DNA from: JBBIRT01 sp037441725
Lineage (GTDB): Bacteria > Desulfobacterota > BSN033 > UBA1163
Direction of reading: 5' to 3'
NCBI GenBank assembly: GCA_037441725.1
Contig: JBBIRT010000082.1
Span: 1 to 14,651, forward strand
Length of the DNA: 14,651 bases
Made by a program: the position numbers and the translations under genes. Every line of letters starts with the position of its first letter. Position 1 is the first letter of the stretch. The notes under the pieces were generated by a model. The model saw only the letters and a list, made by a program, of their open reading frames with translations, did no database searches and was not told the origin of the DNA. This document shows positions 6,646-14,459 of the stretch, one piece after another.

Positions 6646-7639
6646 GATAAACTATCCTCTCCCTTTCATAAAAAGAGGAGGGGTTGGAAATGGAGTGAAA
6701 AAAGGAAGCCATTGCCTCGAACAATTCCTTTTTCCCTTTTAATCCAAATAGACCCGTACGGAAAGAAGAGACAGAAGGTAGGCCCTTGGTATACCAAACC
6801 ATATGGCGGCGAATTTTTTTGATCGCTTTTTCCTCCCCATCATGTTCTACCAGTAAGATAAAGTGATATTCAATTAATCTCTGTATTTCTTCCCAAGAAG
6901 GACGGAAGCTCATTTTCTCTTCACTTAAAGGGAAGTGATTTGGACTAAATATCCATGGATTTCCCAATGCTCCTCTCCCAATCATCACCCCATCACAACC
7001 TGTCTCTTCCATCATCCTTTTGGCCAACCGAGGGGTAGTCACATCACCATTTCCAATCACAGGAATTTGAACGGTTTCTTTTACCTCTCTAATCAGGTGC
7101 CAATCTGCCTGACCACAAAACCCCTGAACTTTCATCCTGGGATGGATTGAAATGGCATCGACCCCACATTCCTCTGCAATTTTTGAGATATCAATGGCAT
7201 TGATATGTTCTTTATCCCAGCCGGAGCGAATTTTAATGGTAAGAGGAATTCTGAGCTTTTTCTTCACCTTACTAAGAATGCTCCTAACCTTTTCCGGAAA
7301 TTGCATGAGGGCAACTCCTGCTCCTGCCTCAACCACCTTTTTTGCAGGACAACCCATATTAATATCTATTCCATCAGCTCCCCTGGTTTCTACCATCTCT
7401 GCTGCCTCAGCTAATACCTCAGGATTGGAACCAAAGAGCTGAACCCAAACAGGATGTTCATCCTTGTAAATTCTTATCCCCGATTCTCCTTTCCGTAGTA
7501 ATCCCTCTGCACTAATCATCTCAGTGAAGACTAAACGACAACCATTCTCTTTGGCAATCCTACGGAAGGGATAGTCTGTGATCCCTGACATGGGTGCCAA
7601 AATGAGGGGATGATCCAGTTGGAGATGACCGAGTTTCAT
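6638..7639 (-). CDS. dusB: tRNA-dihydrouridine synthase (DusB/NifR3 type)
   Basis: Dus enzymes are FMN proteins that reduce uridines in the tRNA D-loop with NADPH. The 333-residue protein opens with LILAPMSGITDYPFRRI, the FMN-binding start of the TIM barrel. VWVQLFGSNPE and GIDINMGCPAKKVV follow, with Cys97 as the catalytic acid. Further barrel strands show IKIRSGWD, IHPRMKVQGFCG, VIGNGDVTTP and GVMIGRGALGNPWIF, the phosphate-binding loop of FMN. The helical C-terminal RNA-binding domain is complete. DusB is the usual bacterial form with this NMGCP pattern, but DusA or DusC identity is not strictly excluded. No clear Shine-Dalgarno sequence precedes 7639. The gene follows cbiO by 45 bases and overlaps prmA. 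Confidence 0.88.
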   Translation of the reverse strand: MKLGHLQLDHPLILAPMSGITDYPFRRIAKENGCRLVFTEMISAEGLLRKGESGIRIYKDEHPVWVQLFGSNPEVLAEAAEMVETRGADGIDINMGCPAKKVVEAGAGVALMQFPEKVRSILSKVKKKLRIPLTIKIRSGWDKEHINAIDISKIAEECGVDAISIHPRMKVQGFCGQADWHLIREVKETVQIPVIGNGDVTTPRLAKRMMEETGCDGVMIGRGALGNPWIFSPNHFPLSEEKMSFRPSWEEIQRLIEYHFILLVEHDGEEKAIKKIRRHMVWYTKGLPSVSSFRTGLFGLKGKKELFEAMASFFHSISNPSSFYERERIVYHV

Positions 7640-7684
7640 GGTTAAATTCGAAGATTAAATTAATAAATCCAAATCCAAAAAGGT

Positions 7685-8542
7685 TCATTTCTTATTTTCA
7701 TCCCAGTGCCTCTTGATCAATTGAACAGCCTCGTCAATCCGAAGAGGATCTCCGAAATCGAGCCCTTCCCTCCTTAGTCCTTTAAAGAGTTTGGTCAGGG
7801 TGGGTTCTTCGAGATTGAAACTTTCTAATTCTTTAAATCTTCCAAAGATCTCTTCTGGCCTCCCACGCTCACTGAGGTTTCCATGGCCGTGCATGAGATA
7901 GAGGATGTCAGTAATTTCTGGAACCAAATCAACTTCATGAAGGGTCATGATGAAGGTGATTCCTTTCTCCTGATTCAAGACATTCAGGATTTGGATCAGA
8001 TCCCTTCTCGAAACAGGGTCCAGTCCTGTAAAGGGTTCATCCAGGATGAGGAGTTCAGGTTCCATCACCAGCGCCCCTGCTAAAGCAACCTTCTTTTTCT
8101 CTCCGCCAGAGAGATAATGGACAATCTTTTTTTGAATGGATTCAAGATTTAAACTCTCTATCACGGATTTAGCCATGGATTCAGCCCTTCTTTTCTCAAT
8201 CCCATAATTCAATGGAGCAAAGAGGATGTCATCATAAACCGTTGGGCCGAGGATCTGTTCGTCTACATCCTGCATGACCACCCCGATCTTTTTTCTGATC
8301 TTTACAAATTCCTTACTTGGATCGACTCCAAAAACCCTGACACTCCCATCCTTTGGAACAAGCAATCCTAAGAGATGTTTGAGTAAGGTGGTCTTTCCAC
8401 AGCCGTTAGCCCCTAAGATGGAGACCCTCTCCCCTCGATTGACAATAAAATCGAGGCCACAAATCTGGATTTTGGTCATATCCGGATAGACATGGGTGAT
8501 ACAATCCACTTTGACGATACTTTCATCTTGTTCTATCGTCAT
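7685..8542 (-). CDS. cbiO: Energy-coupling-factor transporter ATPase for Co2+/Ni2+
   Basis: This is the ATP-binding subunit of an ECF-type metal importer. The 285 residues contain all nucleotide-site motifs: Walker A GANGCGKTT (44-52), Q-loop Gln91 in VMQDVDEQIL, signature LSGGE (144-148), Walker B LLILDEP (164-170) and the switch His202 in TLHEVDL. VMQDVDEQILGPTVYDDI is characteristic of the CbiO/EcfA group. The C-terminal extension after residue 240 is helical and probably contacts the T subunit. The start codon overlaps the cbiQ stop (ATGA), with GAGGAAG just upstream. It works with CbiQ and CbiM in the inner membrane. Confidence 0.92.
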   Translation of the reverse strand: MTIEQDESIVKVDCITHVYPDMTKIQICGLDFIVNRGERVSILGANGCGKTTLLKHLLGLLVPKDGSVRVFGVDPSKEFVKIRKKIGVVMQDVDEQILGPTVYDDILFAPLNYGIEKRRAESMAKSVIESLNLESIQKKIVHYLSGGEKKKVALAGALVMEPELLILDEPFTGLDPVSRRDLIQILNVLNQEKGITFIMTLHEVDLVPEITDILYLMHGHGNLSERGRPEEIFGRFKELESFNLEEPTLTKLFKGLRREGLDFGDPLRIDEAVQLIKRHWDENKK

Positions 8543-9168
8543 GATCTTCCTCTGTAATAGATCTTATTTTTAAATCCTCTTAGCATCAGCGATTCATTCA
8601 TTTTTTCACTGGCATCAATCCCTTTGATAATCAAATGGCCAAAGGCATTGGAAATATTGATCAGGCTTCTCCAGGGGTGCCTCCACTGGAATCCTCCTCG
8701 AAGGTAAAGAGCATGCTGGGTCTCTTCAAGGATATTAAGGAGGATAAAGATCGATCGGTAGGTGAGAAAAAGAGCGGTCACGAATGGGGAGGGCAGTACT
8801 CTCCCAAGGGTTGAAAAAATCAATGGATAAGGAGTGGTGGCAAGAAGGAGGACAACCCCTATGGAACCACATAGGACCTTTAAGAAGATCAGGAGGATAA
8901 AATGGATTTGAAATGATGAGATGAAGATGAAAAGGACGGCAAAGATCAATGGGTAAAGAGTTAGAGAGAAAATCCTGAATGGAATCCTTGAGAGGAAGAA
9001 GAAGGTAAGAAGAATCCCATAGAGGAGAAAAAATCCAAAAAGACTTTTTAATACAACAATAGCCAACAGAACAAAGATCATCCCAATGATCTTGACTTCC
9101 GGGGAAAGGCGATGAAAAAAACTATTCCTCTCCACTGCCAGATAATCTAAATAGGAAAGTTGAATCAT
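8539..9168 (-). CDS. cbiQ: ECF transporter T component (transmembrane coupling subunit)
   Basis: CbiQ/EcfT couples ATP hydrolysis by CbiO to the substrate subunit CbiM. The 209-residue protein starts with NSFFHRLSPEVKI, as T components do before the first helix. It then shows four to five hydrophobic segments (for example near 28-45, 47-66, 73-110 and 128-146). The coupling helices carry two Arg-Gly signatures, LYLRGGF near residue 154 and LMLRGF near 194, which contact the ATPase. It overlaps cbiM upstream and cbiO downstream by ATGA, so all three subunits are translationally coupled. Specificity for cobalt or nickel comes from the CbiM partner, not from this protein. Confidence 0.9.
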   Translation of the reverse strand: MIQLSYLDYLAVERNSFFHRLSPEVKIIGMIFVLLAIVVLKSLFGFFLLYGILLTFFFLSRIPFRIFSLTLYPLIFAVLFIFISSFQIHFILLIFLKVLCGSIGVVLLLATTPYPLIFSTLGRVLPSPFVTALFLTYRSIFILLNILEETQHALYLRGGFQWRHPWRSLINISNAFGHLIIKGIDASEKMNESLMLRGFKNKIYYRGRS

Positions 9169-9893
9169 GAGATTTCCTTCTCAAGATTTAAAAGGTCAGG
9201 TCTCAAACGGTAGATATACCGACCAATCAGGGTGGTGATCAATCCTTCCAGCAACCATCCAATAAAACCCAGGGGGAGGATAATAGAAACAAACCTTCTA
9301 AGATTCACTTCCCCCTCCATTCTCTCTCCTTCGTGCTGTTCTTCCTCTTCCTGAGAGAGGTGAAATTTAAAGATGCCTCCCTCCTGGTGATGCATTAATT
9401 CTTTGTAATGGGATGTTCCTAAACTGACCACACCAATCATGGCGAGAGTAGAGATGAGAAGGGCAATGAAAGTGGCACCAAAGGTTACCGGTGCGACCTT
9501 CTTTAAAACCCTATAAAAGAGGTGAAAAAGATAATATCCCAATATTCCTTCAATTGAAAGAATCAGGGTGTTAAGGCCGATGACCGTCATCCCACCATGT
9601 CCAAAAAGAGCTAAAATAAGGTTGACCACCAGGGTTGCCAGAAATATAAGAGAAGGCCCTAATAAAATTCCAGAGATGACAGTTAAGTTAACGTGGTAAG
9701 CGATGGGGACAATCTCCACTGCAGCCCCCAATACCATAATCGCAGACATCATGCCCAGCAAAGGGAATCTCCTGGTCAATTCTTCTTTTTTAATCCATCG
9801 AAAGAGAATGGCCCCTACCAGAATGGCTACTATATACCCCGAAGCCCAGAGCCACACTGGTAGAACCCCATCGGGGAGATGAATATGAGACAT
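9165..9893 (-). CDS. cbiM: ECF transporter substrate subunit for Co2+/Ni2+ (CbiM/NikM)
   Basis: CbiM binds the metal ion in the membrane. The 242-residue protein begins MSHIHLPDGVLPVWLW, a CbiM/NikM N terminus in which the amino end and the first His help to hold the metal. His67 in YHVNLTVISGILLGP and the GHGGMTVIGLNTL loop (98-110) are the other expected binding elements. About six to seven hydrophobic segments are visible. A loop near residues 161-196 is rich in His, Glu and Asp-like charge (HYKELMHHQ, then QEEEEQHEGE) and takes the place where CbiN or NikN domains join in related systems. It may gather metal. Co2+ and Ni2+ cannot be separated by sequence reading alone. GAGGAA precedes the start, 21 bases after the regulator gene. 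Confidence 0.9.
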   Translation of the reverse strand: MSHIHLPDGVLPVWLWASGYIVAILVGAILFRWIKKEELTRRFPLLGMMSAIMVLGAAVEIVPIAYHVNLTVISGILLGPSLIFLATLVVNLILALFGHGGMTVIGLNTLILSIEGILGYYLFHLFYRVLKKVAPVTFGATFIALLISTLAMIGVVSLGTSHYKELMHHQEGGIFKFHLSQEEEEQHEGERMEGEVNLRRFVSIILPLGFIGWLLEGLITTLIGRYIYRLRPDLLNLEKEIS

Positions 9894-9914
9894 TTTCCTC
9901 TCTGATTTTCCTAA

Positions 9915-10364
9915 TTACCCATTGCCCGTTGATGCTTGGACTCTATAAGGTTTACATGCTTTACAATATCCATAGAAATTGAATTGGTGATCGGTTAACT
10001 CATAACCTGTTAAGTCTCTCACTTTTTTAGACCAATCCGAAATATCACAAAAATTCAATTCTACAACATTCCCGCATCCCTTGCAGAGGATATGATGATG
10101 GTGCTCTTTAGACTCACAGAGTCGATATTTAACGCTTGAACCATTGGTCACTTTAAAGGCCATGCCGAGGGATTCTAAGAGTTCAAGGACACGATAGATA
10201 GAGGTCAACCCAATCTTTCTATGCTTTTTGATAAGGGATTGATAGAGCTCCTGTGGGCTTAAAAGGTTTTTAGCTTGGGATAACTCCTGATAAATCAAGA
10301 CCCTTGGATAACTCAACCTCAACCTTTTTTCCTTTAAAGCTATTTTAAAAAGCCTTTTATTCAT
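9915..10364 (-). CDS. Fur-family metalloregulator
   Basis: This is a 149-residue Fur-superfamily repressor. The winged-helix DNA-binding part spans about 10-83, with recognition segment LTSIYRVLELLESLGM (53-68). The dimerisation domain carries the metal sites: HHHH at 88-91, CxxC at Cys94/Cys97, Glu102, His126, and a second CxxC at Cys134/Cys137 that forms the structural zinc site. Which metal it senses (Fe, Zn, Ni or Mn) cannot be told by eye. As first gene of a unit continuing into cbiMQO, a nickel- or cobalt-sensing (Nur-like) or zinc-sensing role is plausible. A good promoter and a perfect inverted repeat lie just upstream, suggesting autoregulation. The start has no strong ribosome site. 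Confidence 0.88.
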   Translation of the reverse strand: MNKRLFKIALKEKRLRLSYPRVLIYQELSQAKNLLSPQELYQSLIKKHRKIGLTSIYRVLELLESLGMAFKVTNGSSVKYRLCESKEHHHHILCKGCGNVVELNFCDISDWSKKVRDLTGYELTDHQFNFYGYCKACKPYRVQASTGNG

Positions 10365-10380
10365 AAGATGTTATTTAAAA

Positions 10381-10398
10381 ATTGAAATTTTTTTCAAT
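10381..10398 (-). promoter_or_regulatory. Candidate operator of the Fur-family regulator
   Basis: ATTGAAATTTTTTTCAAT is a perfect inverted repeat, 7 bases on each side of 4. It begins about four bases after the -10 box, so it covers the likely transcription start, the right place for a repressor of this operon. The sequence differs from the classical Fur box, and the low-complexity AT content weakens the case. Confidence 0.45.
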
Positions 10399-10402
10399 AA
10401 AA

Positions 10403-10431
10403 ATTTTAATATTTTGTGATCAAAGTTTCAA
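10403..10431 (-). promoter_or_regulatory. Promoter of the fur-like/cbiMQO unit
   Basis: On the minus strand TTGAAA (10426-10431) is followed by a 17-base spacer and TAAAAT (10403-10408). Each box has five of six consensus bases. The start of transcription would fall near 10396, giving a leader of about 30 bases. Confidence 0.65.
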
Positions 10432-10484
10432 GCCTCACCTCTTCCTTGTAAACAAACGGGGTTGGAATCTTAAGTCCTAAATGT

Positions 10485-12701
10485 TTAAAAAAGCTGAGTC
10501 GACGGAAGCTTCTGGAGGCGTTTGGCATTATAACCCAGATGGATTAAGATCTCCTCAGTGGCCTTGAGGAGCATCTCTTGATATTTTTCAACGTCGTAGG
10601 TGTGGTCGGGTCTGACGAATGGAAAAGGAGCGACCCGGTCTGACTTATTCTTGGACTGGGCATCTCTGATTAAATAGCAGAGCCTCTCACCAGGATGAAT
10701 TTCGATTCCGAAATCTTCCAACTGCTGGGCAGCTAGGGCTGTCAGGCTATCTACCTGATAGGCATTGGGCTCTCGGGAGATCCTCTTCCGGATGATCAAG
10801 TCCTCTTTCCTCGCCTGGCCCTCCCTCAACTTCATGTGATATTCGAGAAAAAGGTCTAAGACCTCTGGGATCCTCGATTCAAAATCCTTTCGGTCCTTGG
10901 TGTCTGATAAGGTCTCTAACATTTTCATCTGAGCCTCTTGGATCAATGGGGGAATATCACTTCTTCGAAATGATAAACCTCTCGCTTTGATCTTCCCATT
11001 TTTAAAGAGTCCGAAATAACGGTTGGCCACCGGGCTTTCGGGATTCCCTTTGGAAGGGAGAAAGACCATCCATCGATAAATCCCCTCCAGGCTCATCGTA
11101 GTTCCTGTGACCTCGCTGATCTTTCGACAGAGTTCAAGAACCTCTTCTTCTCCGAGGCCTTTCTTATGAATCCAGAGGGAATCCGTAATGGCATGGAGGA
11201 GTTCGAACCCTTCAGCCTCACAGATCTCCTTGGCCTGAAGAAGGCATTCTCTTCCAAAGGCAGTCACTGCCTCATGGGCCTCAATTCTTCCAAACCTGGC
11301 ATTCCTATAGCCTAGATATCCGAAACACGTCACAAGCATCCATTTAAGCGCTGTTTGCTTTCGGTTGTAAATCTCAAATCCTTCCGCCCCTCCTTCTTTG
11401 CCTTCTGCCTCTTTTGCCATTTTCTTCAGCCAGGCCCTTCTTGCCAGGATGGGTTTAAGAATCTTGGGCACGATCCCTTCCCTTTTCTCACAAATCGTAT
11501 ATCCAACCTCAGGAACCCTCTGATTTTCACAACATCCACAGAGCACGGTCTCCGGAGAGATATTGTGGATGGCCATCATGGTAGGATACATCGAGGCGAA
11601 GTCAATCTCTGCAACGTCTTCGAATATCCCTAACTTTGGCTGGAAGACGAGGCCTCCCTTATCTGCGACGAGGAGATCCCATGCCGTTTTGAATCGTTCT
11701 GGTTCTCCTTTCCTCCAAGGGATGAGAATCCCTTCCTGAAAGGCTCGTTCAAGTTGGATGGAGGTAATCGCTGTTCCTGGAGAGGTACGGGCCATTCGCT
11801 GAACAGGAATCTTTGCCAGCCTTGAGAGTTCAATCACTCCTTCCATCCCTGACTCTCCATAAAGGAAGGAGTTTCTCCGATCGATATGCCATCTTCCGAA
11901 AAAGAAATGGGCAGGGGCACGATAATAGGTCCTGCCGTAAGAGAAGTAAGAGAAGCCCTTTGGATGGATTTCTCTTTTTATAGGATAAGGCTCCCGATCC
12001 CACGGGACAGAGGTTCGGCCTCTCCTCTCAGCAGAGAAGAGAAGCGGGAGGAGGGAGGCGTCTCCATCATCGCTCAGGATCACATCAGGATCGAACTGTT
12101 TAAAAACCTTCCCAATCTCTCCCATATCGATTGCCTCCATCTCCATCCGATATCCCTCACATTCTAAGATGAGGGACCTCTGATGAAAGGATTCTTCTTC
12201 TGTACGAAGCTCCATCACCCGAAGATCAGGCATTTTGCCATCATTCATCCACACCGATTCAGATGGATCGGCATGAATTTCGAAAATCCGAGCTCCTTCA
12301 GCCTCGATGAGGCATCGGCCGGTGGGGAAGATTCTTCTTTCATAAAGGTAGGCTTGAGGTAAAGGGAGGTCACAATTATAAAAAGTCATCTTTTCCTCCC
12401 ATGAGGAAAGCATTCGAGGAAGTTGGGCATAATGGTCCGAATCTGTAACTTCAATCTCCATCACTTCAACCTCTTTACCAGTCCAGAATTCCACCTTTCG
12501 AGTCCACTGGTATCCTGCTGCCTGTTGCCTTTTATGGAGAGATTGGAAAAGATCGAGAAGATCCTTCTTCTTCCCCTGAGCATAGAATCGAGGACGAAAG
12601 GGATCCTCCAGTCGACGAACCCTCCCATCCTCCTCCTTAATCCAGAGGATCATCGATGAGCCCAAAGGATAGAGATCGAAGAGCCATCCTTGAAGTTTCA
12701 T
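10485..12701 (-). CDS. Family-B DNA polymerase with apparently inactive proofreading domain
   Basis: The 738-residue protein has the family-B polymerase motifs in order. Motif A is EIDFASMYP with Asp367. Motif B is K453-WMLVTCFG, where the usual Asn-Ser of KxxxNSxYG is Val-Thr. Motif C is AITDSLW with Asp507; the usual first Asp of DTDS is Ile505. A KxRG-type block GKIKARGLSFRR (569-580) follows. Thus both metal-binding aspartates remain. The N-terminal exonuclease region (about 135-300) is present but its acidic motifs are not: DPDVILSDDGDASLLPLL (204-221) stands where NxxxFDxPYL is expected, and no DIE or YxxxD motif is recognisable. I infer polymerisation without proofreading, compatible with translesion synthesis. 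It is the last gene of the lexA-led unit, 6 bases after the preceding gene. E. coli Pol II is the nearest well-known bacterial comparison. Confidence 0.88.
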   Translation of the reverse strand: MKLQGWLFDLYPLGSSMILWIKEEDGRVRRLEDPFRPRFYAQGKKKDLLDLFQSLHKRQQAAGYQWTRKVEFWTGKEVEVMEIEVTDSDHYAQLPRMLSSWEEKMTFYNCDLPLPQAYLYERRIFPTGRCLIEAEGARIFEIHADPSESVWMNDGKMPDLRVMELRTEEESFHQRSLILECEGYRMEMEAIDMGEIGKVFKQFDPDVILSDDGDASLLPLLFSAERRGRTSVPWDREPYPIKREIHPKGFSYFSYGRTYYRAPAHFFFGRWHIDRRNSFLYGESGMEGVIELSRLAKIPVQRMARTSPGTAITSIQLERAFQEGILIPWRKGEPERFKTAWDLLVADKGGLVFQPKLGIFEDVAEIDFASMYPTMMAIHNISPETVLCGCCENQRVPEVGYTICEKREGIVPKILKPILARRAWLKKMAKEAEGKEGGAEGFEIYNRKQTALKWMLVTCFGYLGYRNARFGRIEAHEAVTAFGRECLLQAKEICEAEGFELLHAITDSLWIHKKGLGEEEVLELCRKISEVTGTTMSLEGIYRWMVFLPSKGNPESPVANRYFGLFKNGKIKARGLSFRRSDIPPLIQEAQMKMLETLSDTKDRKDFESRIPEVLDLFLEYHMKLREGQARKEDLIIRKRISREPNAYQVDSLTALAAQQLEDFGIEIHPGERLCYLIRDAQSKNKSDRVAPFPFVRPDHTYDVEKYQEMLLKATEEILIHLGYNAKRLQKLPSTQLF

Positions 12702-12707
12702 GGGCCC

Positions 12708-12974
12708 TCAATCCCTCTTCCCTTCTTCTATCATCTTTAATTTTGATCTCAATTCCACCAAGGCCTTTTCATGCTCAATGAGAATGGAGATAAGGATTGT
12801 CTCAAAAGGCCAGGGTCTCGAAGCATAGACTCCAGCTTGTACATGAAGCCTGGCTTCTTCAAAGAGTCGGTCGAGAAACTCTTGATCCTCTTTTCTTAAG
12901 CCCCTTCGAAACTTTCTCCACTCCTGGACCTCTTGCTCTAAGACCTTACTAAAAGGAATAACGGTTCTTCCCAT
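12708..12974 (-). CDS. Small helical protein of the lexA-PolB unit, function unknown
   Basis: I choose the start at 12974 (88 residues) over the longer frame from 13010. It has GAGGGG a few bases upstream, in a context (GAGGGGTGGTTTATG) nearly identical to that of lexA, whereas 13010 has no comparable site. The protein is charged and looks mostly helical: GRTVIPFSKVLEQEVQEW, then RKEDQEFLDRLFEEARLH, then PFETILISILIEHEKALVEL. There are no cysteines, no signal and no membrane helix. I do not recognise a family. The gene overlaps the RadA-like gene by 26 bases and ends 6 bases before the polymerase gene, so it should be made together with them. An adaptor or accessory role for the polymerase is only an inference from position. 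Confidence 0.75.
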   Translation of the reverse strand: MGRTVIPFSKVLEQEVQEWRKFRRGLRKEDQEFLDRLFEEARLHVQAGVYASRPWPFETILISILIEHEKALVELRSKLKMIEEGKRD

Positions 12975-13740
12975 AAACCACCCCTCGCTTGATAAGATTT
13001 TCTGTCCCATCTCTGTCAGATGAGTCTATTTCGCCACGTTTTAGCGAGGCATTACTTTTTTCTAAAATCACCCTTAGTCCTTCATCATCCAGACTTATCC
13101 TCCAGACCCGATTAGAAAATTGAGAGAGCCTCTTCATGAAATAGTTCCTCCTCAAATCTCTTGAAGGCTTTTTCCCCACCTTAGCAAAAGTTGGGAAGGG
13201 AAGAGACCCATGAAAACGATTCGACTGGAAGAGAAGGAAAGGGATCCCTTCCAAAGCCATTTCTTCCATCCTTTTTATCGATCTCTCAAAGAGAAGTCGG
13301 GCGTCTCTTTCAGGGACGTCTTCATCAAGAAAGGTGGTGATGAACCCAGGAAGGATGACCCATGGCCTTTTCTGAAGGATACCTGTTCCCTCCTCCTTAA
13401 ACAGCAAGGCCAATTTCTCTCCGATCAGAGTTGCCATCTGATAACAGGTAAAGGCCCTTGCAATACGAATCCTTTTGAGGAGGTCTTCTGGAGAGAGCAA
13501 GGCCGTTCTTGCAAAGGACGAGACCATGTAGGGGTCAAACCGATTGGCTCCATCCAATACAATGACATTGATCCCTTTTCCTGCCAGCCATCCTGCTACA
13601 TAGGATGAGATTTCACCTGTCCCCTCTCCCCAAAAAATAATCTTCTCCGTGAGACCAGTTTGAACTTGTAAGACTTCATCGAGGGGGAGGGGCAGGGTTG
13701 TCCGGAGTTCGAAGTTAGGAGTAAGGATCGGATTTAGCAT
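12949..13740 (-). CDS. RadA/Rad51-like RecA-fold protein lacking P-loop residues
   Basis: The 263-residue protein follows the RecA-fold order seen in Rad51 and RadA. A first strand (KIIFWGEGTGEISSYVAG, 33-50) stands at the P-loop. It continues with VIVLDGANRFDPYMVSSFAR (59-78), comparable to the IDTEGTF-PERL region, then IRIARAFTCYQMATLI (91-106), very like RAYN-xxHQ. WVILPGFITTFLDED (127-141) is at Walker B, and IPFLLFQSNR (166-175) corresponds to the strand before loop L2. The key residues are gone: Glu43-Ile44 replace the P-loop Lys-Thr, and Pro131 replaces the Walker B Asp. ATP hydrolysis is therefore unlikely. It overlaps the lexA stop by 7 bases. ImuA of mutagenesis cassettes is another RecA-like protein in a comparable place. 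RecA-fold assignment is moderately sure; function is inferred. Confidence 0.72.
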   Translation of the reverse strand: MLNPILTPNFELRTTLPLPLDEVLQVQTGLTEKIIFWGEGTGEISSYVAGWLAGKGINVIVLDGANRFDPYMVSSFARTALLSPEDLLKRIRIARAFTCYQMATLIGEKLALLFKEEGTGILQKRPWVILPGFITTFLDEDVPERDARLLFERSIKRMEEMALEGIPFLLFQSNRFHGSLPFPTFAKVGKKPSRDLRRNYFMKRLSQFSNRVWRISLDDEGLRVILEKSNASLKRGEIDSSDRDGTENLIKRGVVYGKNRYSF

Positions 13741-14393
13741 TTCCTAAACACGCCGATGACCTTCCCAAGGATTTGAACCTCGCCTGTCCCCTCTTCAATT
13801 TGAATTGTCTCCCAGCGTTCGTTATCTGGTTTCAATTCAATCTTTTTCCCTTTTTTGAAAAATCGCTTCACGGTAGCCTCTTCTCCCATCAGGGTCACCA
13901 CCACATCCCCATTCTCCGCAGAAGACTGGGAGCGAACGACCACATAGTCATCAGGAAGGATATAGGGAGACATACTGTCACCCTTCACCCTGAGGAGAAA
14001 AACCTCTCTTCCCTTCACCCATTCCTGAGGGAGGGGAATCGTTCCTTCTACATTCTCTACAGCCAGAGTGGGTTTTCCCGCAGCGACCCTGCCTAAGATA
14101 GGAATCTGTCTGATCAATAACTTTCCCTCTTTGGATGGAACATATCGCTCAGGCCTCAAGGATGAACCGTATGATTCACCCCCGTGAAAGACAAGAATCT
14201 CAAGACCTCTGGACATCGATTCTCTCCGTTTTAGGTAGCCTTTTCTCTCCAATGCCTTAAGGTGATCAAAAACAGCACGAGGGTAGATTTTGAAGTGCTC
14301 TGCAATCTCCCTTACAGAAGGAGGGTACCCTCTTTCTTTGATAAATTTGTTGATAAAATCAAAGATCTCCCTTTGCCGATATGTGAGCTCCAT
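13734..14393 (-). CDS. lexA: LexA repressor, SOS regulator
   Basis: LexA represses DNA-damage genes and cleaves itself when RecA filaments form. The 219-residue protein has the winged-helix domain (MELTYRQREIFDFI through KGYLKRRE, 1-58). The latent-protease domain carries the cleavage site Ala105-Gly106 (VAAGKP), catalytic Ser140 (KGDSMSPYI) and Lys176 (EEATVKRF). All autoproteolysis elements are intact. The linker between domains is longer than in the 202-residue E. coli protein. The recognition helix (FKIYPRAVFDHLKALE, 34-49) differs from the common form, fitting an unusual operator. GAGGGG precedes the start. The gene leads a tight unit with the RadA-like, small and polymerase genes, and its own promoter contains a dyad that LexA may bind. 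Confidence 0.96.
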   Translation of the reverse strand: MELTYRQREIFDFINKFIKERGYPPSVREIAEHFKIYPRAVFDHLKALERKGYLKRRESMSRGLEILVFHGGESYGSSLRPERYVPSKEGKLLIRQIPILGRVAAGKPTLAVENVEGTIPLPQEWVKGREVFLLRVKGDSMSPYILPDDYVVVRSQSSAENGDVVVTLMGEEATVKRFFKKGKKIELKPDNERWETIQIEEGTGEVQILGKVIGVFRKC

Positions 14394-14459
14394 AAATCAC
14401 CCCTCAGTTTTTTCTTATTGGTCCCCTGAGCTCTAAACTCATCATTTTGAATTAGGTTT

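Noticed and set aside
11355..12659. Plus-strand open frames opposite the polymerase gene
   Set aside because: They are shadows of a well-supported family-B polymerase reading frame and show no ribosome sites or recognisable protein features.
12975..13010. Longer start of the small protein in the lexA unit
   Set aside because: No convincing ribosome site at 13010, while 12974 has GAGGGG in a context matching lexA.
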